Below are positions 20,970-31,069 of a stretch of 64,000 nucleotides of DNA, in pieces. Position 1 is the stretch's first letter; each line of letters begins with the position of its first letter. The notes beneath the pieces were generated by a model. That model searched no databases. It was not told the DNA's origin and saw only the letters and a list, made by a program, of their open reading frames with translations. The stretch comes from Stephania yunnanensis (lineage: Eukaryota; Streptophyta; Magnoliopsida; Ranunculales; Menispermaceae), in NCBI GenBank assembly GCA_039657365.1, contig CM077581.1, forward strand, positions 13,489,501 to 13,553,500, written 5' to 3'. The translations under genes were made by a program, and so were the position numbers.

Positions 20970-21349
20970 TGTGAGAATTCTCTAATGAGAGAATGCTCTG
21001 TTGAGAAAAGCAGAATTGAAAAACACAGAACTGAAGAAACGAAAACTGTATTGATTGAATAATCAGTTCTTACAATGCAGTGAGAGTGCTATATATAGAC
21101 ACTCCACAACAATCAAACAACTAACTAACAGTAATAACAACTTCCTAACTAACTTACAACAGACACAAAAGAAATACAACAAACTTCTAACTAATCTAAC
21201 TAACTTACAACTGACATAACAGAAGTAACTAACAATTTGTTACAATCATTAATCCTAGTACATCAACAGCTTAACCATGATCGAACTGTCCACATGTAGC
21301 TTTGTCACCAACTGTTGCTTTGTCACTGATTAAACCTTGATCTCTAACA
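20970..21349 (-). mobile_element. Copia-1 5' LTR
   Basis: A 380-bp LTR. On the minus strand it starts TGTTAGAGATCAAGG and ends 'gaattctcaca' next to the primer site. A TATA-like 'tctatatatagc' (minus strand, about 21090-21101) suits the promoter. The 5' limit at 21349 is inferred from the TG...CA rule because no second LTR is available for comparison. Confidence 0.8.
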
Positions 21350-21429
21350 CTCCACACCATCGATACCCTATGCCCTCAAGTTAATCTCGGTTCTTCATTG
21401 CTAGTTCGACAATATTTTCCTTTTAGTAC

Positions 21430-22193
21430 TTGAACCTACAATGAGTCCTGTTGTGTGTAGAATTTCCTAACAGAACTTGAGCAGGAAAGCTATATTATTG
21501 TCTCTTGCTTTTTTGAAGCCCGAACCTCCCGTTTCTTTGCTCATACACAAGGTATCCCACCTAACTAGGTGAATCTTTTTCTTCTCTGTGGAACCCCATA
21601 CAAATCCTCTAACCATTTCGTCGATCTCATCACAAATGGACATCGATAGTTGAGCAGTTTGCATTTGAAAGACTGGAATGGACTGTAAGCATGCCTTGGC
21701 TAATGTTGTTCTACCTGCTGGGGACAGTTGGTTAGCTTTCCATCCTAAAAGCCGCTTCCTCACCTTGTCCACCACATCTTTATATGTATTCTTTTGAACT
21801 CAACTGTGCAGCAAGGGTGAGCCGAGATACTTGCCTAAGTCATCAGTGGCCTGGAATCCTAAATAGGTGCTAATCTATCATCGAAGTGAACTTGGTACAT
21901 TATTTGAATAAAAGATCTTGGATTTCTGATTGTTAACTCTCTAGCCTGAGCACTTGCCAATCTCCTCCAAGATTTCTTGAATGACCTGAACCTGCTTCAT
22001 ATTTGCTTCCGCAAAAATGAACATGTTATTTGTGAAAAAAAGTGCAAAATCATAGGGTTGGACCTTCCTATAAGTACCCCATTCCATTAGTGTCCGTCAA
22101 TAACTCCTTGAATACCATGTTCCAACATCTCCATGCACAAGATGAAGATGCAAGGTGAGATTGAGTCACCTTGGCGTACCCCTTGTGACGGAG
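21430..22193 (-). pseudogene. LINE reverse transcriptase, C-terminal half
   Basis: Part of a plant L1-type non-LTR retrotransposon. Starting from 22193 on the minus strand it reads 'PSQGVRQGDSISPCIFIL', the RT block before the active site. The catalytic box, expected as FADD, reads 'FTNNMFIF' near 22020: both aspartates are replaced by asparagine. Then come 'VIQEILEEIGKCSG' and an open stretch (21467-21775): 'KRLLGWKANQLSPAGRTTL', 'FVWGSTEKKKIHLVRWDTL' and 'GGSGFKKARDNN'. This last stretch is the conserved post-RT segment of plant LINEs. The protein ends early near 21467, and Copia-1 begins at 21349, so the 3' end with its poly(A) is missing. Confidence 0.88.
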
Positions 22194-23791
22194 TGATAAG
22201 TCGGTATTTATAGGTATTTAATAGTCTATTTTAGTATATTTATCTATTAAAAGTATTTAAAATATATATTTAATTATATTTTTGGTCATTTTTAGGTGAA
22301 ACGGACTGCGCAGTTGAATTCGTGGCGGATTAATACTCAAAATGGAGTATTTATTTGCAGAAATTGGATGTCGGATGTGTCGAATAGCCAATGAAACGTT
22401 CCGGCCAATCGACGACGCCACGTCGTCGGCCGGCGATGCGGGACCAATCGGGAGATGCCATGCGTACGCCGCGTCAAGCACCGCAAGCCAATCATCGCGC
22501 TTCGGTGCCGTCGATCGCGCTCGTGATGCGCGGCAGTACAAACTCCCAGAATTTCGGTCGAGAGTCGCGCGATTTTCCGAGCCACGTGTGTGCCACGTAG
22601 CGATCACCCGTTCGTCCAGCGAGGCTCATTGAGTGTTCCATCCAATCAGGAGTAGACACGTAGCACTGAGTCAGCAAACACAATTAGAAACTCACAGCTA
22701 GCACGCGCAGGATCTTCGCGAATCGCGCAGCGACAACTCAGTGGCGGTGACAGGGACGGACTAATGGCGCTGCGACACGTCAGCGCGACCCAGAAAAGCA
22801 CCAATAGGCTATTTACACGTGGCAGAGTCGGTTTTTAAAGCTAAAAACAGCCCTACGATGCTCCTCGACGCACGAGTCACGTACCTAACCCTTAAAATTA
22901 GTATCATAGACCAATTTGGAGTATTTTTATATATTAGGAACCTTGTTATTATTAATAGGAGGGATTAGCAATTTTAAAGAGAGTTCAATTAATTTTAGTA
23001 GTGATTTTTGAAGACAATGTCCGGCTAATTTCTTTTTCTCGCCCAAGTCGAAGGGGAAGCAAGTTGGAATCATGGATTCATGGCATTCTATGTGAGATCT
23101 TTTATTTTTATTATTTAAATTAATTTAATTTCTCCTATTTCATTGTTGTTGGTTTACGGTCATTGAATGTACAACAATTGGATCTAGGTTAAATCGGTAG
23201 CGGACGCGTCCGGTTATCTAGGATTAGTGATCCCATAGATCTATATTAATGCGGTTAGTGTATTAAACCTTATTGGCGGATGTCTAGGGTTATACATTAA
23301 TTAGGGAAATTAGTGGCGGATGTCCTGATTATCAAAATTAGGGGAATTAAGAATTTCTGGAGGATGTCGATTTTCCATCACTAATCTAGGAGAATTAAAT
23401 TAATAATTTTTTGGGAAAGATTGAAGACCATGATTGTCATTGAATCTTGATTCTGATTTGTGGAACTGGAGATTTAGGTATTATTTAGGTATTATTTAGG
23501 TATTATTTAGGCATTATTTAGGAATTAATTAATTATTAATTAATTGGTTTAAAAGTAGTTAGTTATTTTAATTAGTTTAGTTAGATTAATTAGTTTAATT
23601 AATATTTATTTGAAAAACCCCCATATTTAGTTAACTTAGAGTAAAGATTCTTGCTCACCGGCGAGGTCAGGATCGATTTCGACCTATTTGCAATGAGTTT
23701 AGTAATAATTTTATACAACACATTACATAGGCTTATCAGCCTAAAATCTGTTAGTTTTTGGGATAAGAACAAGTAGGGTATTATTTAAATT
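22194..23791 (+). mobile_element. LTR-like insertion in the LINE
   Basis: A block that splits the LINE RT. It starts TGATAAGTCGG after 'cggag' (22189-22193), and the same CGGAG recurs at 23792-23796 where LINE sequence resumes, which would be a 5-base target duplication. An inner 'ggcttatca' at 23731-23739 mirrors the opening TGATAAG, so the LTR proper may end at 23739 with 52 further bases of internal sequence. Repeated 'ggcggatgtc' words occur at 23160-23370, and 'tattatttaggt' is repeated at about 23480-23520. It has no coding capacity. I take it to be a solo LTR or truncated LTR element of unknown family. Confidence 0.6.
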
Positions 23792-23796
23792 CGGAG

Positions 23797-24632
23797 AGAA
23801 CACCCCTTGTTCGAAGAAGTCCTTCACATTGGCAGTCAGGGGAATCCTTCATCGTATCCCATGGTATTGGTAGAAGACAAGGCTCCATCCATCGGGGCCT
23901 AGAGCCTTGTAAGCCTCCATTTCAAAGAGAGCATCACAGACCTCCTCTTTGGTAACCTCCCCCACGAGCTGATTATACTCCCCCATCTCCAAGACCGAAA
24001 ATCTATGTGCCCAATGGAGAACTGGTGAAGGCTAGCTATCCTCCGTATATAATTTAGTGTAGAACTGGACAACCATCGATTTGAGAGCGACTTGATCAGT
24101 TATCCAATCACCTTCCGAGTCCTGAGTGCTTCAAATCGATTTTGTTTCCTTTTAGACATCGTACTGAGATGAAAGTACCTCGTATTCCTATTTTCAAATT
24201 AGAGCCACTTGGTTCTTTTGTATTTTTTATACCAAAGTAGCTCTTTTCGGAAAGGGACTTCCTATAACTTTTTATGGGTGGCCTCTCTCTGTTCCCGAAG
24301 ATGCAAAGAAAAAGCCCAATCAAGCTTCCGATCAAGGCTGTCCAGACGGTGTTGAAGTTTTCTTTTCCTCAAGAACACATTCCCAAACACTTTAGTGTTC
24401 CGCCACTTCTATTTCTCATCAAATTGTATGGAAGCTTGGTGAAACATAACATCTCTTGCAGTTGTTGCGAATAAAATCCTTGAAATCTACGTGACTGGCC
24501 TAACAGGCTTGGAACATAAATGGTTCATCGGCCCGACTAGGTACACTCTCAGCATGTGATCGAAAGCTTAATGGGTCTGGGGTCGGATTTCATTCTAGAC
24601 AGGTAGACTAATGAGTTTTTTGCAAATCGATC
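23797..24632 (-). pseudogene. LINE endonuclease-RT linker and RT start
   Basis: The upstream half of the same LINE. On the minus strand, past several stops, 23990-23830 contains 'EEVCDALFEMEAYKAPGPDGW', where the APGPDG box marks the first RT block; the text from 24340 to 24110 carries the poorly kept linker between endonuclease and RT. From the RT start it runs straight into the 'VFSPSQG' of the other half, without the roughly 100 residues normally between them, so there is an internal deletion besides the 22194-23791 insertion. The endonuclease active site is not present; the element stops at 24632 against the next LTR. Confidence 0.75.
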
Positions 24633-24635
24633 ATC

Positions 24636-24992
24636 TGTAACGATCTGTTACCTTAAGTTGGTGATTAGTACTAATTTAAATCCTAATTAATCAGAGTTAG
24701 GCATGTGGTCAAGTCTAGTGCGCCTTGATTAGTGTGTGCGTGTGTTTGCATGATGATTTATGTTTGTTTGAATTGTTTAACGAATTTATATAGGTTGTAG
24801 TATAATAAATGAATTATATACAAGCCTATAAATAAAAAATACACAATAAACAATGAACTACCAGTACACCATGTGAGATGAAGAGGTCGTGAAATGAATA
24901 CGCACACCGAATAATACTCGTAGGCATGTCCGATGAATTTATTGGCGAGAAAATACATAAGGTATATTTATATGCATATATATTGGATATAT

Positions 24993-25034
<42 letters not shown>
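24636..25034 (+). mobile_element. LTR, TGTAACGATCTG family, part 1
   Basis: Matches the minus strand of the solo LTR from 8685 leftwards: TGTAACGATCTGTTACC, 'ggtgattagtactaat', 'ggcatgtccgatgaattta', then the TA tract. It is interrupted at 25034 by Copia-2 and resumes at 30568. Confidence 0.88.
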
Positions 25035-25035
<1 letters not shown>

Positions 25036-25450
25036 GTTGTAAATTGAGTTGGAACTTGCTAAGAACTAGAGAAGGAAATAGAAGACTAAGAACTTCTACT
25101 ACTACAAACTACTACTACAAATGAGAAGAGAAGAAATGAGATAGTTGGAATGAGAAGTTTTCATTCAACTTGGTGTGTCTTTACAATGAGGTTGACACCC
25201 TTTATATAGGCCATTTGGTGATGATGATAAATGTACTTTATACAATGTGTACAAGTAACACATACACCCCATGTCATACAACACATTACAAGTAATGTGA
25301 CAATATATGGAAGAGTTGGTGTACATCGGAAATGGTTACAAGTAACATGACAATACATAGACAAGTGGAGGTACTATTAAGTGAGAAATACAAGTTACAT
25401 GACTACACAATATGTTGGTGTACATGTATGGTCATCCATATTCCACAACA
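25035..25450 (-). mobile_element. Copia-2 3' LTR
   Basis: A 416-bp repeat with ends TGTTG/CAACA. 25195-25450 is nearly identical to 30306-30562. The remaining 160 bases (25035-25194), which include 'ctactactacaaactactac', have no counterpart in the 5' LTR. Confidence 0.9.
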
Positions 25451-26040
25451 CTCCCCCTTGGATGACACTTGCTTAGAGATTGTGCCTCATTAAAACTTCT
25501 ACTAAGAAAAACCTTGTGGAAAAAAATATAGTAAAAGAAAAAGAGTACACTATTCTCATAAATATTAAGATGAGTATAATATTGTTAAGATTGCCTCATT
25601 AAAAACCTTGCTAAGAAAACCCAATGGGATAAAACCATAGCTAAGGAAAAAAGAGTGCAATACACTAATCAATAACTCCCCCTCAGGTGAACATGGGTGA
25701 AACTTGTTCGGTTTCTTTACTTGCAATGTCAGTTTACGCAAGCTAATACCATATGTAAGCCTTTTAAATGTCGTAGTTGGTAAGGCTTTTGTGAATAAAT
25801 CAGCAAGATTATCACTCGATTGGATTTGTTTGACATCAATTTCACCAGTCTTCTGAAGCTCATGCGCATAAAAGAATTTTGGTGAAATATGTTTTGTTAT
25901 GTCCCCTTTTATGAATCATTTACTTAATTGTGCAATACATGCTGCATTATCTTCATATAATATGGTTGGAGAATCTTTAAATCCACATGATTCTTGAATA
26001 TGTTCAATCATGTTTCTCAACCATACACATTCACGACTTG
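25451..26040 (-). other. Copia-2 polypurine tract and 3' untranslated region
   Basis: The minus strand has 'ccaagggggag' at 25451-25461 directly before the LTR, the plus-strand primer site. Upstream there are two related direct repeats, 'gcctcattaaaacttctactaagaa' style, at about 25486-25560 and 25592-25660, each ending in an 'aaaaagagt' stretch. A second purine run 'gagggggagtt' lies at about 25676-25686. A start-type RNase H tail is decayed between 25690 and 26040. Confidence 0.7.
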
Positions 26041-26041
26041 C

Positions 26042-26587
26042 TTAATGAATTGCAAGTACTTCTGAATGATTGGAAGAAGTAGCAACCATAGTTTGCTTTA
26101 CTGACTTCCATGATACAACAATATTACCATAGGTGAATACATATCCCGTTTGAGAACGGGCCTTGTGGGGATCAGATAGAAATCCAGCATCAGCATAACC
26201 TTGGAGATTCAATTTTACTCCTCTCGAGTAAAATAAACCCATGTCACTTGTTCCTCGAAGATATCGAAAAATATGTTTAACACCATTCCAATGTCTTCGA
26301 GTTGGTGAAGAGCTGTATCTTGCAGGTAGGTTGACAGCAAAAGCAATGTCAGGTCTTGTACAATTTGCAAGATACATAAGTGCACCAATTGCACTTAAAT
26401 ATGGTACCTTCGGACCAATTAACTCTTCATCACTTTCATGAGGTCGAAATGGATCCTTATCCACTTCAAGTGATCTGACAACCATTGGAGAGCTCAATGG
26501 ACGTGCCTTATCCTTATAAAATCTTTTTAATATTTTTTCAATATAATTTGATTGATGGACAAGTACTCTACTTGAAAAATGTTCAAG
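26042..26587 (-). pseudogene. pol: Copia-2 RNase H
   Basis: The RNase H end of the polyprotein. It reads 'DPFRPHESDEELIGPKVPYL', 'IGALMYLANCTRPDIAFAVN', 'RHWNGVKHIFRYLRG', 'LQGYADAGFLSDP' with the catalytic aspartate region (YADAG), and 'SWKSVKQTMVATSSNHSEVLAIH', where the catalytic glutamate is in SEV. The frame is open for 151 codons from 26497, then stops near 26042; residues that would follow can be seen only across stops. Joined to RT at about 26587 by a single stop. Confidence 0.88.
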
Positions 26588-27360
26588 TTACAAACCAAGA
26601 CAAAGTCTTGTTTTTCCAAGTTCTTTCATCTCGAATTCATTTTTCAAGTATTCGGATGTTCTAACGATGTCGTCGCGGTTTCTCACTATATTTAAATCAT
26701 CAACATATACAGCAATAATCACAAATCCTGTTGATGATCTTTTAATGAAGACATATGGGCAAAACGGATTATTTACATATCCTTCTTTCAGTAAATAATC
26801 ACTAAGACGTTTGTACCACATTCGTCCGGATTGTTTCAATCCGTACAAAGACCTTTGTAATTTTATAGAATGCATGTATGAGGTTTTGATTTTATTTCAT
26901 CGGATATTACAAATCCATCCGAGATTTTCATATATATCTCACTGTCTAGGGATCCGTACAGATATGTTGTAACGACATCCATTAAATGCATATCAAGCCC
27001 TTCGGAAACTGCAAGGCTTATCAATAACCGAAATGTGATTGCATCTATAACAGGAGAATATGCTTCCTCATAATCGAAGCCAGGTCTTTATGAGAAACCT
27101 TGAGCTACAAGTCTTGCTTTGTACCTTTTAACTTCATTTTTTTCGTTTCTCTTTCGTACGAATACCCATTTATATCCAACAGGTTTTACGCCATCTGGCG
27201 TTTGGACAATCAGTCCAAAAACCTCTCGTTTCCTTAACGAGTTTAGCTTTGCTTGGATAACATCTTGCCATTTTTGTCGATTAGGTCTTTTTCGACATTC
27301 GTCTACTGATCGTAGTTCTGGATCATCATCATTTTCACAGATTTCAAAGGACACATTGAA
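26588..27360 (-). pseudogene. pol: Copia-2 reverse transcriptase
   Basis: RT in two open pieces. N-terminal part (27354 downwards): 'RPNRQKWQDVIQAKLNSL', 'GVKPVGYKWVFVRKRN', 'YKARLVAQGF'. The middle (26876-27087) is broken by stops and contains the first catalytic aspartate region. C-terminal part (26875 downwards): 'SLYGLKQSGRMWY', 'GFVIIAVYVDDLNIV' with the YVDD active site, and 'EMKELGKTRLCLGL'. Length and order fit a full Copia RT, but it is not translatable as one frame. Confidence 0.88.
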
Positions 27361-27841
27361 AGCAAATATATCATCAGGAACAATTTCATTTCGATCCCAA
27401 ATCTTACTAGAGTTTAAATAATTTATTGAGATCTCATTATTTTCATCTTTTTCTTCTTTTCTAGAGGAAGTTGTTCCTCATCAGAATTAACTTGTTCTGA
27501 CATACCCTTATCAAATGATTCTTGTGCTTTCTCAGGAGTATTTTGATTTGTATTTATTTTTACTCCCGTTTTCCTCTTTCGAGAATTGTATCCTTTGAAC
27601 CAACCGGTCTTCCACGCTTTAAGCGTTTCGTTGGTTCTTGTGCATTTTGTTGCACAGAGACATCAATTCTTGTAGGAGCATTTACAGCTGGAATATGTGA
27701 TTTTGTCACTTGTTTTGCATCATTAAATGCATAAGGTAATTGATTTGCGATTTGTTGCAAATGAATGATCTTTTGAACTTCAAGTTCACACTGATTTGTG
27801 CGTGAATCATAATGTGATAAAAGTTGATGCATTCCAAGCAA
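27361..27841 (-). pseudogene. Copia-2 integrase-RT linker with AT-hook-like motif
   Basis: Polypeptide between integrase and RT. The open frame 27841-27560 reads 'QKIIHLQQIANQLPYAFND' and 'NAPTRIDVSV', then a basic stretch 'KRLKRGRPVGSKD'. The core RGRP flanked by basic residues is the consensus of an AT-hook, a small motif that binds the minor groove of AT-rich DNA. This is suggestive because the element sits in a TA tract, but a role in targeting is inference. It ends at a frameshift near 27560 before the acidic segment leading to RT. Confidence 0.7.
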
Positions 27842-28725
27842 TTTCGCGCCATTCCTTTTGAATTGGTTTCTTATCTCCCCCTAATGGTGGAAAAATTGCT
27901 TCATCAAAGTGACAATCAGCAAAACGTGCAGTAAATAAATCCCTTGTTAAGGGCTCAAGGTATATTATAATGGACAATGAGTTAAATCCAACATAAATCC
28001 CAAATTTCGTTGTAGACCCATCTTAGTTATATTGGGAGGTGGTATAGGAACATACATTGCACAACCAAAAATTCTCAAGTGTGAAATATTTGGTTGTTGA
28101 CCTAAAATGAGTTGCATGGGGAAATGTTCATGGTATGCAGTAGGCCTATAACGAATAATAGATGCTGCATGAAGGACTGCATGTCCCCAAACTGAAGTTG
28201 ATAACTTAGTTCTCATGATTAAAGGTCTGGCAATTAATGGAATGCGTTTGATCAGAGATTCTGCCAAACCATTCTGGGTATGTACATGTGGAACAGAATG
28301 TTCAATGGTAATTCCTATAGACATGCAATAATTTTTAAATGCTTGAGATTGGAATTCTCCGACATTATCAAGACGGATGGTCTTGATTGGGTTGTCAAGG
28401 AATTGTGCTCTTCACTTAATGATTTGTGCTAAAAGTCTAGCAAATGCAACATTGCGGGTTGAAAGCAAACAAACATGTGACCACCTAGTTGATGCATCTA
28501 TTAAAACCATGAAATATCTAAATGGTCCACAATGAGGATGAATAGGTCCACATATGTCTCCCTGAATGCGTTCTAAGAAAACTGGGGATTCCATAACAAT
28601 TTTACTTGGGGATGGTTTAACTATCAATTTACCTTAAGAACAACTAGCACAATTATAATCACGAGCTAAAAATATTTTGTGACTCCTTAAAGGATGTCCA
28701 TGCGAATTATTAATTATTCTTTGCA
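27842..28725 (-). pseudogene. pol: Copia-2 integrase
   Basis: The catalytic triad positions can all be seen: aspartate in 'RIQGDICGPIHP', aspartate in the segment 'RLDNVGEF' (about 28355-28380, between the two open frames), and glutamate in 'NGLAESLIKR'. 'SVWGHAVLHAASIIRYRP' and 'LRIFGCAMYVPIPPP' complete the core. The zinc head spans the ORF break near 28640 with 'CASCSQGKL'-type residues partly lost. One stop separates 28412 from the next frame at what should be a tryptophan codon (TGG to TGA). Otherwise little damaged. Confidence 0.85.
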
Positions 28726-29223
28726 TCATTGATGATCCTGGATGACCAAGCGGTCATGCCATAAAATGAATGTCTTTGGTTCATTAATTTTCTTATCTAA
28801 GATGACATTCGTTTCGACATGCCTTATATGAGTAAAATATAATCCGGAGGATAAAGCTGAGAATTCTTCTAACACTTCTTTTTTCCCATTTGAAACCAAT
28901 ATGACATAGAGAAATTCTCTATTATTTTCGTTCACGATTTCAATGTGATATCCATTTTGTCGAATATCTTTAAAGCTGAGTAAATTTCTTTTGAATTTTT
29001 CAGAGTATAAGGCATTGTCAACATGAATTGTTGTTCCCCTAGGCAACATAATATTTGCTCTTCCAGAGCCATTAATCAAATTGGAGATGCCAGATACTGT
29101 TTGAACATTAGCCTCAGCTAAGTTCAAATTGGAGAAATATTCTCTATTTTTAAGGATTATGCGCGTTGTAGCACAATCGGCAAGACATATATCGCTCTTA
29201 TTTGATTCATGATTTGAACACAT
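28726..29223 (-). pseudogene. gag-pol: Copia-2 protease and pre-integrase
   Basis: A 165-codon open frame. Near its start 'ICLADCATTRIIL' holds the aspartic protease site, where the second residue is cysteine in place of the usual serine or threonine; 'NGSGRANIMLPRGTTIHV' and 'NALYSEKFKRNLLSFKDIR' are the conserved protease strands. The end, 'FILWHDRLV', is the first part of the integrase zinc head (WHxRLGHP-like), broken right after. It is upstream of integrase in the expected order. Confidence 0.85.
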
Positions 29224-30250
29224 GATTTGTTGATCTATCTGGACAAATAATGTTTAAAAAATTAAAAAAGAGTCATATTTCAAAAATTCATAATATTTTG
29301 CCTTTGATTTTGAAGACATGGTAAAGGTCACAAAAATATTTGGGTATATATATAACAATATTTAGGCAAAATAGCCTTTTATATATGACCAAAAAAATGT
29401 CACAATTATGAGCGCTCATTGTCAATAATTATTTACCCTTTGTAGTGGTGCACCACTTTTGTTTCAATTTTTGGTGGAATTGTCAATACGACCTTTACCT
29501 GATATTTTTACATTTTCCACGTCCATAAATTTGTTATTGTGATCATGATCATTATATGCAACATATGCTTCTCAATTTGAAGCTGGACTAATTGGACGGG
29601 AGCGATATTATATTTATAATATCTCATTATTTTACTCAGCTACCATGAGACAAGAAATCAATCCTTAATATTTATTGGATTGATGTGCTCACTCGATATT
29701 TGTTGCAGTAATAAATCGAGGCGGGCCACATGACCTTATTTTTATTATCTCATCAGTCATATTTCCACGTAGCCTCAACATTAAGGTAATTAAAATTGTG
29801 GAATTATAATTAATATTTGAATGATTAAATTTTGTAGCTTGAGACTTAACCGCTCATTTTGAGCTTTTGGAGTATTACCTTTTTTGGTATTTATATATTT
29901 ATAACTCCATAGGGTGAAAAGATATATGAAATATTCACTTTTCAAATCTCTAAAGAGATATTGGCAAATGATTGTGTACAACATACAACCTTGCATAGAT
30001 GCAAGCTTTATTCATAATTTGTAATATGTAATTATCATGAAAAGAATTATAATAAGGTAACAAATTCAACTATGTTTGATTAATATTTTGAAAGTAAATA
30101 TAATATAAAATAATTTTCTTTTTTCTTTTATGTAAAAAAAATATAACATATGATTAAGTATATTTTCAAACCTTGATTTATTATTAATCAAATGTACTAT
30201 TCGTATGAGTTGGTGGTACAACCTCCAGGTTGGGTGGCGAGACAAAGTTT
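29224..30250 (-). other. Copia-2 leader and gag remnant
   Basis: About 1 kb between the primer site and protease where gag should be. It is AT-rich and full of stops. No capsid motif or complete zinc knuckle can be read; the segment at 29450-29580 may be what remains of the basic gag end. Gag is either very decayed or replaced by unrelated sequence. Confidence 0.5.
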
Positions 30251-30261
30251 GCTTAATACCA
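30251..30261 (-). other. Copia-2 primer binding site
   Basis: Minus strand TGGTATTAAGC, next to the LTR; resembles TGGTATCAGAGC with mismatches. It sets the 5' LTR inner end at 30262. Confidence 0.65.
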
Positions 30262-30562
30262 TGCCTCCTCGAATGGGATAACCCGCCTCCTCGAACGGGA
30301 TAACCGTCACCCTTTATATAGGCCATTTGGTGATGATGATAAATATACTTTATACAATGTGTACAAGTAACAAATACACCCCATGTCATACAACACATTA
30401 CAAGTAATTTGACAATACATGGAAGAGTTGGTGTACATCGAAAATAGTTACAAGTAACATGACAATATATAGACAAGTGGAGGTACTATTAAGTGAGAAA
30501 TACAAGCTACATGACTACACAATATGTTGGTGTACATGTATGGTCATCCATATTCCACAACG
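30262..30562 (-). mobile_element. Copia-2 5' LTR with unrelated inner end
   Basis: About 301 bp. The outer 257 bases match the 3' LTR closely. The inner 44 bases are instead two copies of a 22-base unit ('gcctcctcgaa-gggataac', 30263-30306) not found in the 3' LTR, and the 160-base inner end of the 3' LTR is missing here. Confidence 0.8.
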
Positions 30563-30567
30563 TATTA

Positions 30568-31069
30568 GAAATTAAAAGTTAGTTTGAATTATATGAAACA
30601 TCGGATCGCCTCGAGAAAGGTGTAAGTGCTTGTGGTGTTTAAGTTGGTGTCATTTTAAGGAGTGTCACTTAACACACTAAACCACTCGATTGGCGTCGAG
30701 ATATCACGATGCTTATCTCGAGGAAATCCATATATTTAAACTAAAACCTCATACTAAGCCCATTTATTTTATTAATCGAAATAATGGAAAGGGTTTAAGG
30801 GTTTGATTTCAGATCTTAAAAGGTTGTTTAGGGAGTTGAATCAACGTGAATTGAGGAGCTTAAACGGATCAAAAGCTAGAGATCATCACTTTGGTATGAT
30901 TTATTTTTGTATTAGTTGAAGTTTAATTTGTCGGTGATGATGAATTCTATGTGAATTATGCTATTTGATGATTGGAAATGGTTTATTACCTCGTTAAAGG
31001 TCCTCCTTGATGAATTTTGGGAGTTTATATTGTTGTTTTATGGATTTGTAAGTGGAACAATGGCTGCTA
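30568..31069 (+). mobile_element. LTR, TGTAACGATCTG family, part 2
   Basis: Continuation of 24636-25034 after Copia-2. It follows the minus strand of 5117-8685 from about 8290 down to about 7750: 'gtgtcacttaacacactaa', 'cgagatatcacgatgcttatctcgaggaaa' style block, then drifts. It is cut at 31069 by LTR-B. About 1 kb of the family's LTR is therefore missing at the right end. Confidence 0.82.

Larger units (their letters stand above)
9555..21349 (-). mobile_element. Copia-1: decayed Ty1/Copia element
   Basis: A minus-strand Copia element read from its 5' LTR (20970-21349) and primer site (20957-20969) through gag, protease, integrase, RT and RNase H down to about 9555, the domain order that defines Ty1/Copia. 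It is interrupted by Gypsy-1 (13602-20953); the gag N-terminus and leader that should lie between the primer site and 13601 are missing, so a deletion accompanied or followed that insertion. No 3' LTR matching 20970-21349 is found near 9550, so the 3' end is also lost. Several breaks are single C-to-T changes making stops, so the copy is fairly young. Confidence 0.9.
25035..30562 (-). mobile_element. Copia-2: decayed Ty1/Copia element
   Basis: A 5.5-kb minus-strand Copia element with both LTRs (25035-25450 and 30262-30562), primer site, polypurine tract, and a perfect 5-base target duplication TATTA (25030-25034 and 30563-30567). Domain order on the minus strand is protease, integrase, RT, RNase H; a recognisable gag capsid is missing. 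It inserted into a TA microsatellite of an LTR. The outer ends are TGTTGTAA and CACAAC(G), the last base changed from the expected A. Its coding blocks resemble a different Copia lineage from Copia-1, as judged by the protease ('LADCATT') and RT ('VYVDDLNIV') signatures. Confidence 0.93.
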
